A program made the translations under genes and the position numbers. From Alphaproteobacteria bacterium (GTDB lineage: Bacteria; Pseudomonadota; Alphaproteobacteria; Rhizobiales; Rhizobiaceae): a DNA stretch of 64,000 bases. Under the pieces are notes generated by a model. That model worked only from the letters and a program-made list of their open reading frames with translations, ran no database searches and was not told the DNA's origin. How positions within the stretch are numbered: the stretch's first letter is position 1; each line of letters opens with the position of its first letter. Below are positions 51,884 to 59,836 of this stretch, piece after piece. The stretch spans positions 38,749 through 102,748 of the forward strand of contig JAJRQF010000040.1 in assembly GCA_024280375.1 (NCBI GenBank), given 5' to 3'.

Positions 51884-52264
51884 ATGAAACAAGATAATAT
51901 AGACAGGGATGCTGAGAAGGTGGATTCGGCAGAAGCAGCAATTATGACACACCCGGACGAACTCGAGCAAATGGCGGAGAGCGCCAAACAGGCCACCGAT
52001 TTTATGAAGGCCATGGCGCATGAATCACGTTTGATGATTTTGTGCTATCTTTCCAGCGGTGAAAAATCTGTGATGGAACTTGAAGGGTTGTTGGCGTTAC
52101 GGCAGCCGACGGTTTCGCAACAACTTGCAAGGCTGAGGCTCGAACGCCTGATTACCGCAAGGCGTGACGGCAAAACAATCTATTATTCCATCGCCGATGA
52201 CAGGGCGTTGAAAATGATGGAAGTTGTTTATGGCATGTTTTGCGAGAAAAAAGAGCCATCTTAA
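51884..52264 (+). CDS. soxR: SoxR, ArsR-family repressor with SqrR/BigR cysteine pair
   Basis: A 126-residue winged-helix protein. The HTH is in KSVMELEGLLALRQPTVSQQ followed by LARLRLERLITARRDGKTIY. Cys54 (LMILCYLSSGEKS) and Cys120 (VVYGMFCEKK) are 66 residues apart, the same distance as the sensing pair Cys41/Cys107 of SqrR. In that family the pair forms a tetrasulfide link with reactive sulfur species and the repressor leaves DNA. The ATG lies two bases after the soxS stop. It is predicted to bind the ATTC-N8-GAAT sites of this region. Confidence 0.93.
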   Translation: MKQDNIDRDAEKVDSAEAAIMTHPDELEQMAESAKQATDFMKAMAHESRLMILCYLSSGEKSVMELEGLLALRQPTVSQQLARLRLERLITARRDGKTIYYSIADDRALKMMEVVYGMFCEKKEPS

Positions 52265-52584
52265 GCGATCATAATTTGGATTGGGGCTTTTCGATATTTT
52301 GTCGCGTTCTGGTTCGGACTTCGTGCCGTTCAGGTTGATATATTATTGAGCCGATATTGGACAAGAGACTTGTTTTTGTTGACCAAAATTTCTCCAATCA
52401 CGAATAATTCAATACCTTTTGAAGGGGCGGACGGGTACATTTTTTGTACCCTTTAACCTTGCGCCAATTTGTACCCTGTTCATGGCGGAAAAATCCGGCC
52501 ATTATTGATCTCGATCATGAAGCGATCATAATATTATTTGCAATATGCCGGAAATGTTCTGGAATAAACCTTGGAGAGTTAAGT
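52265..52584. other. Intergenic region soxR / cytochrome c
   Basis: About 320 bp. It carries a perfect inverted repeat, GGGTACA-N5-TGTACCC, plus a third half-site at 52470-52476. No gene is apparent. Confidence 0.6.
52433..52476. promoter_or_regulatory. GGGTACA-N5-TGTACCC palindrome plus half-site
   Basis: A 7-5-7 perfect inverted repeat lies at 52433-52451. TGTACCC is repeated at 52470-52476, in the same orientation as the right arm and 25 bp away. It could end the soxSR transcript or be an operator for the cytochrome gene; the extra half-site favours the operator view. Confidence 0.5.
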
Positions 52585-53010
52585 ATGAAAAAAGTCCTGA
52601 TTGCGTTTGCGGCGCTGTCTGTGTTGGCAGCCACACCTTCATTTGCTGAAGGTGATGTGGACAAAGGCAAAAAAGTTTTCAAAAAATGCAAGGCCTGCCA
52701 TGCGGTCGGTGATGGTGCAAAAGCTAAAGTTGGGCCCCCTTTAAACAATATCTTTGGCAAGACTGCAGGCGCTCAGGATGGCTTTAAATACTCGACAGTC
52801 ATGATTGCAAAGGGCAGCGAAGGTTTGGTCTGGAACGAGGAGACTTTGGGAGAATTTCTCAAGGGTCCCAAGCGGTATATGAAGGGCACTAAAATGTCTT
52901 TCGCGGGTTTCTTGAAAAAGAAACATATTGGCAAAGAGAAAAAGGAAGCCAAGGCGAATAAGAAAATTGAAAACCTTCTCGCCTATTTGAAAACTTTTTC
53001 AGCTGAATAA
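52585..53010 (+). CDS. Class I c-type cytochrome (c2-like)
   Basis: A 141-residue protein: signal peptide (VLIAFAALSVLAATPSFA), haem site CKACH in KKCKACHAVGDGAKAKVGPP, Met ligand probably in GTKMSFAGFLKKK, and a lysine-rich C-terminal region that would suit docking to acidic partners. This is the usual shape of cytochrome c2/c550, a likely electron acceptor for SoxAX or flavocytochrome c. The ATG at 52585 has GGAGAG upstream. Confidence 0.9.
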   Translation: MKKVLIAFAALSVLAATPSFAEGDVDKGKKVFKKCKACHAVGDGAKAKVGPPLNNIFGKTAGAQDGFKYSTVMIAKGSEGLVWNEETLGEFLKGPKRYMKGTKMSFAGFLKKKHIGKEKKEAKANKKIENLLAYLKTFSAE

Positions 53011-53103
53011 TTAATTTTGGCTGGACACCAGATTGCCGTTTATTGAGTTTATTCGGTAATTTGAGTGTAAAAGTTTGTTTTGAGTAACCAGATGGAAATT
53101 GAA

Positions 53104-54387
53104 ATGACCCAATATCAAGAGATATTTAAGAACGCGGTGGATTCTCTGCATGAGGAAAAACGATATCGGGTTTTTGCAGATCTCCAACGACAGGTTGGGA
53201 AATTTCCAAAAGCTATTTATCGCGACAGTTCTGATATTGGGGCTGAAGAGCGGGAAGTGACCATTTGGTGCTCAAATGATTATTTGGGGATGGGGCAGCA
53301 CAAGGATGTTATCGCCACCATGCAAAGGGTTGCCGGTAGTATGGGGGCCGGGGCAGGTGGCACCAGAAATATTTCCGGCACCAATCACCCTTTGGTCGAG
53401 CTTGAGGTCGAGCTTGCCGATCTTCACCAGAAAGAAGCCGCGCTTGTGTTTACATCCGGCTTTGTTTCAAATGAAGCGGGCATTTCAACAATTGCCCGTT
53501 TGTTGCCAGATTGCCTGATACTTTCCGACGCGCTCAATCATGCATCAATGATCGAAGGTGTTCGACGCTCCGGTGCGCAAAAACAGATTTTCCGTCATAA
53601 TGATGTGGCTCATCTTGAAGAATTGCTGGAAGCTGCCGGTAAAGAGCGAGCCAAACTGATCGTATTTGAAAGCGTTTATTCAATGGATGGGGATATTGCC
53701 CCAATCAAGGAGATCGCTGATCTGGCCGACAAGTATAATGCCATGACCTATATTGATGAAGTTCATGCGGTTGGCATGTATGGCGAACGTGGTGCCGGCA
53801 TTTGCGAGCGCGAAGGTTTGCTTGCGCGGATTGATGTGATTGAGGGAACTCTTGCCAAGGCATTTGGCACGCTTGGCGGTTATATTTCGGGGTCGGCCGC
53901 GTTGATTGACGCGGTGCGCAGCTATGCGCCGAACTTTATTTTTACAACGGCGCTTCCCCCGGCGATTGCAGCTGCTGCGACCACGTCCATCCGGCATTTG
54001 AAAAATTCCAAAGTTGAACGCGCGGCCCAGCAAAAACAGGCGGCAACCGCAAAACGTGTATTGGGCGCTGCCGGATTGCCGGTAATGCCGTCAGATACTC
54101 ATATTGTGCCAATTATGGTGGGAGATCCGATGCTGTGCAAAGCTGCAAGCGATCACCTGTTGAAAGAGCATGATATTTATATCCAGCCGATCAATTATCC
54201 AACCGTGCCGCGCGGGACCGAGCGTCTGCGGATAACGCCGACACCTTTCCATGGTGATGATTTGATTGATCATCTTAGTGATGCTTTGGTTGAAACCTGG
54301 AAGAAACTGGGTTTGCCTTTTGAACAGGGCCATGAAAATGATGAAGCTTCAGTAAAGTCTGAATTGTTTCCTGCTGCCGGTGGCTGA
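53104..54387 (+). CDS. hemA: 5-aminolevulinate synthase
   Basis: About 427 residues; makes 5-aminolevulinate from glycine and succinyl-CoA with PLP (C4 pathway). It opens [20 protein letters not shown] and has [16 protein letters not shown] and [16 protein letters not shown]. The PLP lysine is in [18 protein letters not shown], and [20 protein letters not shown] is near the end. The ATG at 53104 is chosen over a TTG and ATG further upstream. It follows the cytochrome gene by 93 bp, a location that fits haem supply for the Sox and Fcc cytochromes. Confidence 0.95.
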   Translation: MTQYQEIFKNAVDSLHEEKRYRVFADLQRQVGKFPKAIYRDSSDIGAEEREVTIWCSNDYLGMGQHKDVIATMQRVAGSMGAGAGGTRNISGTNHPLVELEVELADLHQKEAALVFTSGFVSNEAGISTIARLLPDCLILSDALNHASMIEGVRRSGAQKQIFRHNDVAHLEELLEAAGKERAKLIVFESVYSMDGDIAPIKEIADLADKYNAMTYIDEVHAVGMYGERGAGICEREGLLARIDVIEGTLAKAFGTLGGYISGSAALIDAVRSYAPNFIFTTALPPAIAAAATTSIRHLKNSKVERAAQQKQAATAKRVLGAAGLPVMPSDTHIVPIMVGDPMLCKAASDHLLKEHDIYIQPINYPTVPRGTERLRITPTPFHGDDLIDHLSDALVETWKKLGLPFEQGHENDEASVKSELFPAAGG

Positions 54388-54432
54388 ATTGAGCAATGCT
54401 CGGGCAGTTCTGGCCCTGACGGTATTGGTTTG

Positions 54433-54951
54433 ATGGGCGCCGGGCCTTCCAATAATCCTACATTTGGGTTGATGATATCATCGCCGGTTCACCTTCTATC
54501 ATTGGGTTTTGGAACTGGCCTTGCTCCATTTGCGCCTGGAACATTTGGCACTTTAATTGGCCTTCCACTGTTTTTGTTGATCGCACCGCTGCCGCTCGCC
54601 ATTAAAATTGCCTGCTATGGTTTTCTATTTATTGTCGGCTGCTGGTTTTGCGCAAAGACCGGGAAAGCGCTTGCCAGCCACGATCACTCTGCCATTGTCT
54701 GGGATGAAATCGTTGCAATGGCGATTGTTTTGGAATTTGCACCATCTGGCTGGATTTGGTGGATGGTCGCATTTTTGCTGTTCAGGTTTTTTGACATATT
54801 AAAACCGTGGCCCATTTCGCTTGCTGATAATGCAAATGGGAAAAGCGAATTGGCGGCAGGTTTTTTTGTAATGCTGGATGATGTCTTGGCAGCAATTTAT
54901 GCCATATTCTGTTTAGGTGCGTTGCAATACGCGTCGAACCTGCTCTCATGA
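54433..54951 (+). CDS. pgpA: Phosphatidylglycerophosphatase A
   Basis: About 172 residues with several membrane helices and the PgpA signatures SLGFGTGLAPFAPGTFGTLI and VWDEIVAMAI (metal-binding Asp-Glu), then RFFDILKPWPISLAD. It dephosphorylates phosphatidylglycerol phosphate in membrane lipid synthesis. The start could also be the ATG at 54472, which would give the more usual length of about 160; neither has a strong ribosome site. Confidence 0.9.
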   Translation: MGAGPSNNPTFGLMISSPVHLLSLGFGTGLAPFAPGTFGTLIGLPLFLLIAPLPLAIKIACYGFLFIVGCWFCAKTGKALASHDHSAIVWDEIVAMAIVLEFAPSGWIWWMVAFLLFRFFDILKPWPISLADNANGKSELAAGFFVMLDDVLAAIYAIFCLGALQYASNLLS

Positions 54952-55130
54952 CCGGGTAATTTTATCCAGAATTGCCAAAATCAATCATAATTTTGAATTA
55001 TCGCGGCAAAATGAACTGAATTTGCAATTCGTATTGCATTGCGCCCATTCACATCGCAAACTAAAGCTTGTCTCCCAGAAGTGGGAACCGGTTTTGGGAA
55101 TAAAGACATGCGACAGCAAAGAGATAAAGC

Positions 55131-55181
55131 ATATCGAATGAGTCGGATTGAATGCGATATACTTTAATAGTTGAGGTATAT
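55131..55181. promoter_or_regulatory. Nested inverted repeats upstream of sqr
   Basis: ATATCG-N18-CGATAT (55131-55160) encloses two GAATG repeats and overlaps ATATAC-N13-GTATAT (55157-55181). The site is 33-83 bp before the sqr start. It does not contain a perfect ATTC-N8-GAAT. Confidence 0.4.
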
Positions 55182-55213
55182 TGAGGAAATTTGTAAATTA
55201 AAGGGAGTAAATA

Positions 55214-56485
55214 ATGGCAGATATCGTAATTATGGGAGCGGGTATCGGCGGCGTGCCGATGGCGTTTGAAATGAAACAACTTGCGCGGAAAGAAGACAAG
55301 GTTATCGTTATTTCCGATAACCCGTATTTCCAATTCACACCGAGTAATCCCTGGGCGGCTGTTGGCTGGCGCAAGAAAGCTGATATTACCATTGACCTTG
55401 CTTCAGTATTCAAAAAGCAAGGTATTGAATTTATCGCAGATGGAGCTGCAAAACTAAATCCCGACAAAAATACCATTGATCTGGCTTCCGGAAAAACTGT
55501 TGCTTACGATTATCTGGTGATTGCAACTGGACCAGAACTTGCTTTTGATGAAGTTCCAGGATTAGGCCCTGATGGTTTTACCCAGTCGATATGCAGCATT
55601 GATCACGCGGTTGATGCCAATGTCGAATGGGAAAAGTTCTGTGCAGATCCTGGACCAATTGTTGTTGGCGCGGTGCAGGGTGCTTCTTGCTATGGCCCGG
55701 CATATGAGTTTGCCATGATTATGGATACCGAACTGCGCAAGCGCAAAATTCGCGACAAGGTTCCAATGACATTTGTGACAGCAGAACCTTATGTTGGTCA
55801 TCTTGGCCTTGGCGGCGTCGGTGATACAAAGGGATTGCTTGAATCGGAAATGCGTGAGCGCCATATTCGCTGGATTACCAATGCCAAAGTGGACAAGGTA
55901 GAAGAAGGCAAAATGTCGGTTACCGAACTTAAGGCCGATGGCGAAGTTGCCAATAATCACGAGCTGGACTTCAAATATTCAATGATGTTACCGGCATTCC
56001 GTGGCATTCCTGCGGTTCGTGATATCGATGGGTTGGTTAATCCGCGTGGATTTATCATAGTGGACAAACATCAACGCAGCCCAAAATTCAAGAACATTTT
56101 CTCGGTTGGCGTTTGCATCGCAATTGCCCCGCTTGAGGCAACTCCGGTTGCGGTTGGTGTTCCAAAAACCGGCTTTATGATTGAAAGCATGGTTGCGGCG
56201 ACGTCACACAACATCGCAGAAATATTGCGCGGCAAAGAGCCAACCCATGAACCAACATGGAATGCATTTTGTCTGGCTGACTTCGGTGATTCCGGGGTTG
56301 CTTTCCTTGCGCAACCGCAAAACCCACCAAGAAACCTGAATTGGTCTGCGGATGGTAAATGGGTGCATTTTGCGAAAATTGCATTCGAGAAATATTTTAT
56401 GCGCAAGATTCGTAAGGGCCAATCTGAGCCTTATTACGAAAAAGCAATTATGAAAATGATGAATGTAACCCGTTTGAAGGGTTAG
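55214..56485 (+). CDS. sqr: Sulfide:quinone oxidoreductase, type I
   Basis: A 423-residue FAD enzyme of the membrane surface that oxidises sulfide to sulfane sulfur and reduces quinone. It has an N-terminal FAD site (ADIVIMGAGIGGVPMAFEM) and the three redox cysteines Cys127 (QSICSIDHA), Cys159 (GASCYGPAYEF) and Cys353 (AFCLADFGDSG). Their numbers equal those of the Rhodobacter capsulatus enzyme. Further cysteines are at 143 and 301. The C-terminal amphipathic part (FEKYFMRKIRKGQSEPYYEK) suits membrane attachment. The ribosome site is AAGGGAG. It is a monocistronic unit with its own terminator. Confidence 0.93.
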   Translation: MADIVIMGAGIGGVPMAFEMKQLARKEDKVIVISDNPYFQFTPSNPWAAVGWRKKADITIDLASVFKKQGIEFIADGAAKLNPDKNTIDLASGKTVAYDYLVIATGPELAFDEVPGLGPDGFTQSICSIDHAVDANVEWEKFCADPGPIVVGAVQGASCYGPAYEFAMIMDTELRKRKIRDKVPMTFVTAEPYVGHLGLGGVGDTKGLLESEMRERHIRWITNAKVDKVEEGKMSVTELKADGEVANNHELDFKYSMMLPAFRGIPAVRDIDGLVNPRGFIIVDKHQRSPKFKNIFSVGVCIAIAPLEATPVAVGVPKTGFMIESMVAATSHNIAEILRGKEPTHEPTWNAFCLADFGDSGVAFLAQPQNPPRNLNWSADGKWVHFAKIAFEKYFMRKIRKGQSEPYYEKAIMKMMNVTRLKG

Positions 56486-56512
56486 CAGTATCAACTACTG
56501 AATATTATTTTG

Positions 56513-56541
56513 CGGGCGGTTTTGGTAATCAAAACTGCCCG
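56513..56541 (+). terminator. Rho-independent terminator after sqr
   Basis: CGGGCGGTTTTG-GTAAT-CAAAACTGCCCG (12 bp with one G-U pair) followed by TTTCTTTTAG. Confidence 0.88.
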
Positions 56542-56614
56542 TTTCTTTTAGATAATGTTCATATTTGATGAGTTGGTTGTGATTGCTTCCACTGAAATTT
56601 GAAGCAGTCTACGG

Positions 56615-57112
56615 TCACGACCCCAGTCGGCTAAACTCGCCATTGATGAACATCAGTGGTGGGCGGGATGCGCGCGAGCCAAACTCCTGCACTTCGCCGA
56701 TAAATATTTCATGATCGCCGCCATCATAGTGATTGTATAAAGAGCAATCAAAAAATGCGGTGCACTCATTCAATCTAGGCACTCCGCTGGCACTTTTGCG
56801 CCATTTCACGCCATCAAATTTTTCAACATTGGATGCGGCGAACTGAGTAGCCAGCTCCGCTTGATCTTCAGAAAGGACATTGACGCAGAAAGATGTGCAG
56901 TTCAAAAAATTTTGTAGATTGCCGGAACTTCGCTTCAAGCTCCACAAAATCAATGCAGGCGATAATGATACCGAATTAAATGAATTGACGGTGAGACCGA
57001 CAGGTGCGCCATCGTGGTTCAATGTGGTGACAATGGTAACCCCGGTGGCGAAGCAGCCAAGTGCTTTTCGATAGTCAGTTTCCTGAAGAATATCGTTGCC
57101 GGCGTCGTTCAA
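56615..57112 (-). CDS. Flavin reductase family protein
   Basis: A 165-residue FMN-binding split-barrel protein: RKALGCFATGVTIVTTLNHD, VGLTVNSFNSVSLSPALILW, FCVNVLSEDQAELATQFA and the C-terminal ASRPPLMFINGEFSRL. Such proteins supply reduced FMN to a monooxygenase or act as NAD(P)H:flavin reductases. No matching monooxygenase is beside it. The start is a TTG (57112) with GGAG nine bases upstream. A palindrome lies 28 bp further upstream. Confidence 0.88.
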   Translation of the reverse strand: MNDAGNDILQETDYRKALGCFATGVTIVTTLNHDGAPVGLTVNSFNSVSLSPALILWSLKRSSGNLQNFLNCTSFCVNVLSEDQAELATQFAASNVEKFDGVKWRKSASGVPRLNECTAFFDCSLYNHYDGGDHEIFIGEVQEFGSRASRPPLMFINGEFSRLGS

Positions 57113-57139
57113 TTATTTCGGCTCCATTAATATGATTTC

Positions 57140-57167
57140 CCGGTTTGTAATTCAATTTACAAATCGG
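57140..57167. promoter_or_regulatory. Palindrome upstream of the flavin reductase gene
   Basis: CCGGTTTGTAA-N6-TTACAAATCGG, 10 of 11 positions paired. It lies 28 bp before the flavin reductase start and may be an operator. Confidence 0.45.
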
Positions 57168-57295
57168 TTGGCCGACAGGCGTTGAGCCCTCGACACAGCG
57201 CTCACACCTAATTCAAAATCTATCAAAAAGATACTTATTTGTATCGCAGCAAACTAATACGAGTTTTTCAGCCGTGGTCTGATTGCTGCGTTCCA

Positions 57296-57772
57296 TTATT
57301 CTTTTACTATTGGCAGTCCACGCTTCAACCAGCCCGGGCCGGTGCTGGAACCCAGCATGCCTTCGGATACGTCGATTATGTTGGTGTATCCGCGTTTGAC
57401 CAGCTCTCCCTGTAGCCAGTTGGATCGTCCTCCGGTGGCGCAAATCAGTGCTACTGGTTTGGACTTGTCATTGCCGGTCAAAGCATCCAGCTTTTGCAAA
57501 AAACCCGGCTGGTGCATGCTAACCCGCTTTGCAACAGAACCGGTGCCGGTCTCTTTCCATTCCTGGGGTGAGCGAATATCCAGCAGTAACAGTTCGCCAT
57601 TTTTGGCTTTTTCAAAAGCCGATGGTGCATCCATTATTCCCTTGGTTTTAACCGAAAGATCGACCAATGGTTTTGATGCGGATTGGGCAGGAGTTACGTT
57701 ATATAAAGGGGCTGTAAATATCAGGGTCATAGCCAAAACCATGGCGCTTTTATATGTTTTATGGCTCATCAT
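57296..57772 (-). CDS. Secreted rhodanese-like protein
   Basis: A 158-residue protein with a signal peptide (SAMVLAMTLIFTAPLYNVTP) and one rhodanese domain: LLLDIRSPQEWKETGTG, active-site loop with Cys in ALICATGGRSNWLQGEL, and YTNIIDVSEGMLGSSTGPGW. Exported rhodaneses can move sulfane sulfur between thiol carriers. It lies 43 bp after the redoxin gene on the same strand, so the two form one unit. Confidence 0.9.
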   Translation of the reverse strand: MMSHKTYKSAMVLAMTLIFTAPLYNVTPAQSASKPLVDLSVKTKGIMDAPSAFEKAKNGELLLLDIRSPQEWKETGTGSVAKRVSMHQPGFLQKLDALTGNDKSKPVALICATGGRSNWLQGELVKRGYTNIIDVSEGMLGSSTGPGWLKRGLPIVKE

Positions 57773-57815
57773 GGGTGCTTTCTGTTAAGAGTATTAGACA
57801 AGGGAGTTATTGGGT

Positions 57816-58391
57816 CTATGACTGGGCAACAGGCATGCCATCGTCGCGCCATTTAATGGAACATCCCATCGAAGGCGTCTGATCTTTTGGGCCGTTACCG
57901 GTTTTGGCAACCTCTTTCATTGCTTCAAACAGATCACGCCTTAGATCTTCCGGTCCGGCTTCTTTGCGGGAAGCATCCAGTCTGCCACGATATTGCAGGC
58001 CGCCGTTCTTGTCGTAGCCAAAGAAATCCGGCGTACAAACCGCATCAAAGGCGCGGGCAATGTTTTGGTCTTCGTCGATCAGGTAGGGGAAAGTAAACCC
58101 ATTTTCGCTGGCAAAAGTTTCCATGAATTCAGGCGCATCGTCGGGGTAGGCGTTCCAGTCATTTGACATGATGGCCACGGCTCCAATGCCAAGCTCTTGA
58201 AGGTCTTTAACGTCTCGAACCAGGCGGTCAATAATTGCTTTCACATAGGGGCAATGGTTGCAGATGAACATGACAATAGTGCCATTTTCTCCCGCTATAT
58301 CGTCAAAGGTGGCAAAGCTGCCATCGACCATTGGCAATCGAAAGGGTGGGGCTTTCAATCCAAAATCACAAACAGGCGGGATAACAGCCAT
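57816..58391 (-). CDS. Redoxin/thioredoxin-fold protein (AhpC/TSA-like) with CNHC motif
   Basis: A 191-residue protein: FGLKAPPFRLPMVDGSFATF, then TIVMFICNHCPYVKAIIDRL with the CxxC pair, then VAIMSNDWNAYPDDAPEFM and CTPDFFGYDKNGGLQYRGRL. No signal peptide is visible, so it is probably cytoplasmic. It belongs to the resA/ykuV-like redoxin group. The ATG at 58391 follows GGAAAGCATT. The perfect TACATTC-N8-GAATGTA palindrome lies 41 bp upstream, tying it to the SoxR regulon. Confidence 0.9.
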   Translation of the reverse strand: MAVIPPVCDFGLKAPPFRLPMVDGSFATFDDIAGENGTIVMFICNHCPYVKAIIDRLVRDVKDLQELGIGAVAIMSNDWNAYPDDAPEFMETFASENGFTFPYLIDEDQNIARAFDAVCTPDFFGYDKNGGLQYRGRLDASRKEAGPEDLRRDLFEAMKEVAKTGNGPKDQTPSMGCSIKWRDDGMPVAQS

Positions 58392-58431
58392 AATGCTTTC
58401 CATTCTTGAATTAGCTAATTGCTAATTGATA

Positions 58432-58453
58432 TACATTCAGCAATCAGAATGTA
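58432..58453. promoter_or_regulatory. SqrR/SoxR-type operator between redoxin and Cys-repeat protein genes
   Basis: TACATTC-AGCAATCA-GAATGTA, a perfect 7-8-7 inverted repeat that contains ATTC-N8-GAAT. It is the most symmetric of the four such sites in the window and lies between two divergent genes. Confidence 0.75.
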
Positions 58454-58592
58454 AAGACCGGGAGAAGGCATTTAGTTCACAATATCGGCATCAAGAAGTT
58501 GCCGGTTCTCACTATTTTATTGACGTAAGGTAAAAAGCTTGATTCCTGATCCAAATTATCTAATCATAAGAAAAAAAATGGGGAGATTACAA

Positions 58593-59759
58593 ATGCGAAT
58601 ATTACAGTCACGATGCATCACTTTTGTTGCTTTTATTGCAATTTGGATTGCAACTGCCGTCTCATCAGGCGCGCAGTTGAGAATAGAGTTGGGCAATTCC
58701 GGTGCCAATGTAAAGAGATCAATGATTTCAAAAGGATATACTGAAGTTGCGATTATCAAGCAAAGTTTGGGTGCCACAACGGCTGAGGGTTGTCTGGACG
58801 GTGTTCGCTACCGGATAAAAGTTCTTTTTACCGGGCAGACAAAATGGCGGCAAAAAGTTGGTAAATGCCGCAGTCAAATCTCTGTTGAGCAGGCAAAGCA
58901 GATTTTAGTTAGCCAAGGATATGACCGGATTGATATGGAGGCCCGTCGCAATAAATATTTGGCGATTGCCTGTTTGAACGGTGATCGCCTTCGGGTTTCT
59001 GTTGATCTTTTTGGCGAGGTTCGTCAGCAACGCCGACTTGGTAGATGTCGCCCAAGCAGATTGTCTCCAACGGATGTCAGGGCTGAACTGAGGCGCCAGG
59101 GATATACGCGCATCAAGTTTATAGATCGGCAATTGCCGCGCTATGTGGCCGAAGCATGCAGGGGGTTAACCCGCGTGGAATTGATTATTTCAGGCACCGG
59201 AGATATTCGCCGCGAAAATGATATCGGAAATTGTCGCCGGGCAATAGACCCTAGAAATCTTGTGAAGATTATGAAGAAAGCTGGATTTGACCGGGTAAAG
59301 GTCATTGACGACCAGTTGCCCCAGTATGTGGTTGAGGCGTGCCGTAAGGGGCGTAAATCTGAAATCACGCTTAATCGTTTTGGCCGGATTGTTGATCAAT
59401 TCAACCTTGGGAAATGTGGCCCACGGTTTAATCGCAAACAGTTGTTAAAGCTGGTGCGGTCTCAAAAGCTTACACGTGCTGAGATCATTAGCCAAAACAA
59501 CGGTGTTTATGTCGTCAATTTATGTGATGGGGCAGTTAGAAAACAGATTAACTACAACGTCTATGGCGAAGTGATCGGAGAGAGAACCAGGGGGAGTTGC
59601 TCCAGTAATACTGTACTTGACGTTTACAGATCATTCACCAAACGAAAAGTCGCCGGAGTGAAATTCTATGCTGAAGGCTGCCAAGCCGGTAAAAACATCA
59701 GAATTGAATTTTCCAATATCGGCGACCCCATCGGACGAAAAAACCTCGGAGCCTGTTAA
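58593..59759 (+). CDS. Secreted protein of six Cys-paired repeats (PepSY-like)
   Basis: A 388-residue protein with a signal peptide (ITFVAFIAIWIATAVSSGA), then six repeats of about 52-62 residues. Each follows the pattern GY-x-[RE]-[IV], a variable loop, [AN]-x-C or GC, a basic/hydrophobic strand, G-[DEQR], and a final G-x-C. Cysteine pairs are at 67/92, 127/152, 189/214, 250/275, 311/336 and 363/388, each exactly 25 apart. The last pair ends the protein. The repeats recall PepSY folds, with an added disulfide. The protein is very basic. I do not know a named family. The ATG at 58593 is preceded by GGGGAGATTACAA. It is divergent from the redoxin gene across a SqrR-type site. Confidence 0.85.
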   Translation: MRILQSRCITFVAFIAIWIATAVSSGAQLRIELGNSGANVKRSMISKGYTEVAIIKQSLGATTAEGCLDGVRYRIKVLFTGQTKWRQKVGKCRSQISVEQAKQILVSQGYDRIDMEARRNKYLAIACLNGDRLRVSVDLFGEVRQQRRLGRCRPSRLSPTDVRAELRRQGYTRIKFIDRQLPRYVAEACRGLTRVELIISGTGDIRRENDIGNCRRAIDPRNLVKIMKKAGFDRVKVIDDQLPQYVVEACRKGRKSEITLNRFGRIVDQFNLGKCGPRFNRKQLLKLVRSQKLTRAEIISQNNGVYVVNLCDGAVRKQINYNVYGEVIGERTRGSCSSNTVLDVYRSFTKRKVAGVKFYAEGCQAGKNIRIEFSNIGDPIGRKNLGAC

Positions 59760-59792
59760 TCCTGACCAGATGCGTATAGTTTTTTCAAAAAC

Positions 59793-59816
59793 GACATAGG
59801 GCTTCGGCCCTATGTC
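59793..59816. terminator. Bidirectional terminator with TTCG loop
   Basis: GACATAGGGC-TTCG-GCCCTATGTC, a perfect 10-bp stem closed by a stable TTCG tetraloop. It lies between the convergent Cys-repeat and SulP genes. A T-run (GTTTTTGAAAAAAC) follows on the minus strand, so it mainly serves the SulP gene. Confidence 0.85.
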
Positions 59817-59836
59817 TTGCTCAGGTTTGGCTTTAC

